This document shows, in pieces, positions 16,494 through 18,708 of a stretch of 18,708 nucleotides of DNA (its first letter is position 1; each line of letters starts with the position of its first letter). Source of the DNA: Rhodospirillaceae bacterium (GTDB lineage: Bacteria; Pseudomonadota; Alphaproteobacteria; UBA9219). Below the pieces are notes generated by a model, which worked only from the letters and a program-made list of their open reading frames with translations, did no database searches and had not been told where the DNA came from. The position numbers were made by a program, and so were the translations under genes. The stretch covers positions 1 to 18,708 of the forward strand of contig DNGD01000202.1 of assembly GCA_003486725.1 (NCBI GenBank). Direction: 5' to 3'.

Positions 16494-17570
16494 TTACCAA
16501 AACAAGACTGTCAGGTTGATACCGCCGAAGCGATCAAGGTGGCTACCCCTCTGCCCATCGAATTCTTTCGTGCGTTCAACAAGCGCTAGGTCAAGTCTGG
16601 CGACATCCGCCCAGAACAGGGAGGCCCCGACCGTGAAATCGGCAACGAAGGGCTTCTTATTGACGCTCGGGCTTGATTCAAAGGAGTTGCCATCAAGAAA
16701 AATGTTGCGCCCGACGGCACGGCCTTGCGCTCCGGCAAAGATATACCAACCGAGGTTTCCATTTAATTGCTCGGAGTCGAACCAATCTGTTCCCGACGGG
16801 CCCGGGCGAATGCGGCTGGGGCCATAATCTGCGCCTAGATTTTGTCCGAAACGAACAAGAGCCCCGCCCTCGCCATAGGTCATGATGTTGCCCGCGCTTG
16901 CGCCCAGTTCAGGAATAATATCGATAGCAAGATTGCCGTAAAGGGGTTGCTGAAAGCGCCATTTCCGCTCGTACGTCAACACGACGCCAGGTTCGTTATG
17001 CAATTGGTTTTGCCAGCCGAGTGATGGCTCGACATTGATGAACTGGTGATAATCATTTTGCGTCACGTCGCCCAAAGCCCAACGCCCCACGACTCCCGCC
17101 TGTACTTCCACGTTTTCTAAGGTGTTGTGGCTGGGATGTGTGGTTTCCTGAAGCAGGCTGGCCCCCGTATAAAGCCAGGCGGCATAGGGGCGATCCCTTG
17201 TTGACGGGTTCACGCGCAGCGTGTTTTCCGGCGTGTAAAGATTTTGCCCGAACATAAGGCTATATTTTCTTTTATGGGGCTCTCCGCCGAAGATCGGGAA
17301 AACACGCTCCAGCGACAGGAAAGATTGATCCCAAAAACCATTCGGCGTGATGCGCCCCGACAAATAGGAAAGACGCCCGCCTTGCGTATAATGGCGGTCA
17401 TCATCCGAAACATACCAGTCATTTTCATTGATGAGTTTTATGCGGCCATAGTTGTTCGCCGCATAGCTTGCATCGGCTGTTGTCTCTGCGGCCTTGGCCG
17501 GATGAAAGACAAGGACAACACAACACAAAATGAAGGCAATGGAAACAAACGGCTTGCGTAAACACAGCAT
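16494..17570 (-). CDS. LpxR-family outer-membrane lipid A deacylase
   Basis: LpxR enzymes remove the 3'-O-linked acyl chains of lipid A in the outer membrane. The 358-residue precursor has a signal peptide (cut near AKA, 26-28). The family blocks are visible: NENDWYVSDDDRHYTQGGRL (48-67), FGQNLYTPENT (107-117) and DRPYAAWLYTGASL (126-139). N50 and D51 fit the catalytic Asn-Asp of Salmonella LpxR, and H175 in QNDYHQF is a candidate for its catalytic His. The chain ends in Phe-Trp, as expected of an outer-membrane beta-barrel. TGAGG precedes the ATG at 17568-17570. It is divergent from a response regulator across 332 bp, which suggests regulated expression. Activity on lipid A is inferred from the family. 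Confidence 0.87.
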   Translation of the reverse strand: MLCLRKPFVSIAFILCCVVLVFHPAKAAETTADASYAANNYGRIKLINENDWYVSDDDRHYTQGGRLSYLSGRITPNGFWDQSFLSLERVFPIFGGEPHKRKYSLMFGQNLYTPENTLRVNPSTRDRPYAAWLYTGASLLQETTHPSHNTLENVEVQAGVVGRWALGDVTQNDYHQFINVEPSLGWQNQLHNEPGVVLTYERKWRFQQPLYGNLAIDIIPELGASAGNIMTYGEGGALVRFGQNLGADYGPSRIRPGPSGTDWFDSEQLNGNLGWYIFAGAQGRAVGRNIFLDGNSFESSPSVNKKPFVADFTVGASLFWADVARLDLALVERTKEFDGQRGSHLDRFGGINLTVLFW

Positions 17571-17902
17571 TCAAACCTCATGATAAAGAAAGGGGTTGAG
17601 GAAGACTTGTGACGGGAAGCGGCAATGATGATACATTATGCCCAGCAAACAGTCACAACAAAATCGTCGGGACCCCTCTCGTTTACAAAAAAGTCGCCGT
17701 GTACCGTTTGTGACAGACGCTTGATAAGATTGCGATGTGCAGTGCCCCTCGAAGAATAAGGAACAAATAAGGATGTTCCGTGCCGCAGGCGGCCAACCGC
17801 CTCAAAAATTTGCCGAATCTGCTTTGCTCGCATTGAAGCGCTTGTTGTGGTACGATAAGTTCTCTGCCGCTTAATGGCTGGAGCCTGCCTGAAAGGCCCT
17901 GA
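17571..17902. promoter_or_regulatory. 332-bp divergent intergenic region with three TTGTGAC motifs
   Basis: No convincing gene is seen here. The 7-mer TTGTGAC occurs at 17607-17613 (plus), 17652-17658 (minus, read as GTCACAA) and 17708-17714 (plus). A CATAAT at 17635-17640 on the minus strand could be a -10 for the deacylase gene, with the second motif just upstream of it. A perfect 6-bp hairpin AGGCGG-CCAA-CCGCCT lies at 17787-17802. A 28-codon open frame at 17638-17724 has no ribosome binding site and is not called. Confidence 0.5.
17787..17802. repeat. Short perfect hairpin
   Basis: AGGCGG (17787-17792) and CCGCCT (17797-17802) form a 6-bp stem with loop CCAA, followed by CAAAAATTT. It has no T-tract directly behind it on the plus strand, so its role (leader structure, small-RNA end, or none) is open. 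Confidence 0.4.
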
Positions 17903-18634
17903 ATGCAAAAAAACAAAAAAAAGATTCTGATTGTTGACTCCGACCCCCAGCTCCAAAAGATGATGGCCATTCTTTTGGACCCGGAGGAGTATAGGGTTGT
18001 TGAATGTTTAACGGGTAACCAGGCCTCCCGCCTCTGCCTCTCCACAAAACCAGATTTAGTGCTTCTTGCCTTGACGCTACCAGATATGGATGGGAAAGAC
18101 GTGATCACCGCTATTCGCGAATGGTCGCAGGTGCCGATTATCATCCTGACGGAACGTGCCGGCGATGAGGATGTCATCATGGCGCTGGATCGTGGCGCGA
18201 ACGACTATGTTATCAGGCCTTTTAACGCCGATGTTCTGATGGCGCGGATCAATGTTGCCCTGCGAAGCGCGGCGGTCAGCGAAACAGGCGAGCCGGAGAT
18301 CATAAATGGCCCCTTGCGTATTGATCTGGTCAAGCACCAAGTTTTTCTTAACGATGAGTTGCTGGGGTTTACACCCAAAGAATATAGCTTACTGCGCTAT
18401 TTTATTGTCAACCGCGGAAGAATGCTCACGCATAAAGAAATTTTGAAAGAGGTTTGGGGGCCAGCGCATAGCGACGACACGCAGTATTTGCGCGTCTTTA
18501 TCGGGCAGATACGCGCCAAGATCGAAAAAGACTCCCTTTTGCCCGCCCTTATTACAACCGAGCCAGGGGTCGGGTACCGGATGGAATTGGCGGAAAACGA
18601 CTCGCAATATAAAGGGGTAGAGCGCCGCGCGTAA
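17903..18634 (+). CDS. KdpE-like OmpR-family response regulator with degenerate phosphorylation site
   Basis: The 243-residue protein has a receiver domain (7-122) and an OmpR-type winged-helix domain (about 135-230). In the latter, GPAHSDDTQYLRV and TTEPGVGYRMEL closely follow KdpE. The acidic pair D12/D14 and T83 are present. The phospho-acceptor Asp at position 56 is Ala (GCC at 18068-18070, in DLVLLALTLPDMDG), and the conserved Lys at 105 is Arg (YVIRPF). It is therefore probably not controlled by ordinary Asp phosphorylation. No histidine kinase gene or kdp transporter gene is in the window. The ATG at 17903 follows GAAAGG, and the first codons hold A7 and A8 runs. It likely regulates itself and the divergent deacylase, which is an inference. 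Confidence 0.9.
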   Translation: MQKNKKKILIVDSDPQLQKMMAILLDPEEYRVVECLTGNQASRLCLSTKPDLVLLALTLPDMDGKDVITAIREWSQVPIIILTERAGDEDVIMALDRGANDYVIRPFNADVLMARINVALRSAAVSETGEPEIINGPLRIDLVKHQVFLNDELLGFTPKEYSLLRYFIVNRGRMLTHKEILKEVWGPAHSDDTQYLRVFIGQIRAKIEKDSLLPALITTEPGVGYRMELAENDSQYKGVERRA

Positions 18635-18635
18635 A

Positions 18636-18669
18636 CAATGCGCCGCCCTTCTTCAAGAGCGACGCATTG
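18636..18669 (+). terminator. Inverted repeat just after the response regulator, possible terminator
   Basis: CAATGCG (18636-18642) pairs with CGCATTG (18663-18669) around a 20-nt loop, starting two bases after the stop codon. There is no T-run after it, so it is weak as an intrinsic terminator. The remaining 39 bases to the window end show nothing recognisable. Confidence 0.35.
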
Positions 18670-18708
18670 ATTGGCCCAAGGGACCTGGACTTGGCGTTAC
18701 TGCTTGCG

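Noticed and set aside
17638..17724. 28-codon open frame in the gap between the deacylase and the regulator
   Set aside because: It has no ribosome binding site and no recognisable pattern; chance is sufficient.
17683..18180. 165-codon minus-strand frame over the regulator start
   Set aside because: It is antisense to the conserved receiver domain and shows no domain of its own.

Overview
This window looks like a chromosomal segment of an alphaproteobacterium of moderate to high GC. The chromosome-partition cluster mnmG-rsmG-parA-parB and the leuS-lptE-holA and pepA-holC-ribF blocks all have proteobacterial gene orders. Short ATGA overlaps and 5' ends led by AAGGAG/GGAGG-type ribosome binding sites are frequent. 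The genus cannot be named from sequence alone. The parABS genes suggest the segment is near the replication origin.

Layout. 1-135: intergenic, with a GC-rich hairpin repeat and a short heptad repeat. 136-4489 (minus): mnmG-rsmG-parA-parB, a tight operon for tRNA and rRNA modification and chromosome segregation. Two parS-like palindromes lie inside the 5' part of rsmG. 4598-5062 (minus): a small periplasmic protein with four cysteines, placed where mnmE is commonly found in relatives. 5180-8126 (minus): pepA-holC-ribF, coupled by ATGA overlaps. 8281-9105 (plus): a YmdB-family metallophosphoesterase. 9207-10289 (plus): an AT-richer gene for a secreted, tail-fibre-like protein, followed by a likely terminator. 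10409-14534 (minus): leuS-lptE-holA, again joined by ATGA overlaps.

14683-18634 is a more accessory, envelope-flavoured stretch. It holds an unrecognised polytopic membrane protein, a membrane-anchored SAM methyltransferase resembling the FAM173/ATPSCKMT type, a small lipoprotein, an LpxR-family lipid A deacylase and a KdpE-like response regulator. The methyltransferase and lipoprotein genes converge on a shared CTAG. The deacylase and regulator are divergent and share a 332-bp intergenic region.

The strongest unusual signals are three. The response regulator has lost both its phospho-acceptor Asp (Ala) and the conserved Lys (Arg), so it is probably phosphorylation-independent. The divergent region between it and the lipid A deacylase holds three copies of TTGTGAC. 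The parS-like pair is embedded in the V-S-x-E-T codons of rsmG. I found no CRISPR array, insertion sequence, tRNA or rRNA. I do not see a complete undescribed multi-gene system; the best candidate is the envelope/regulator group at the right end.
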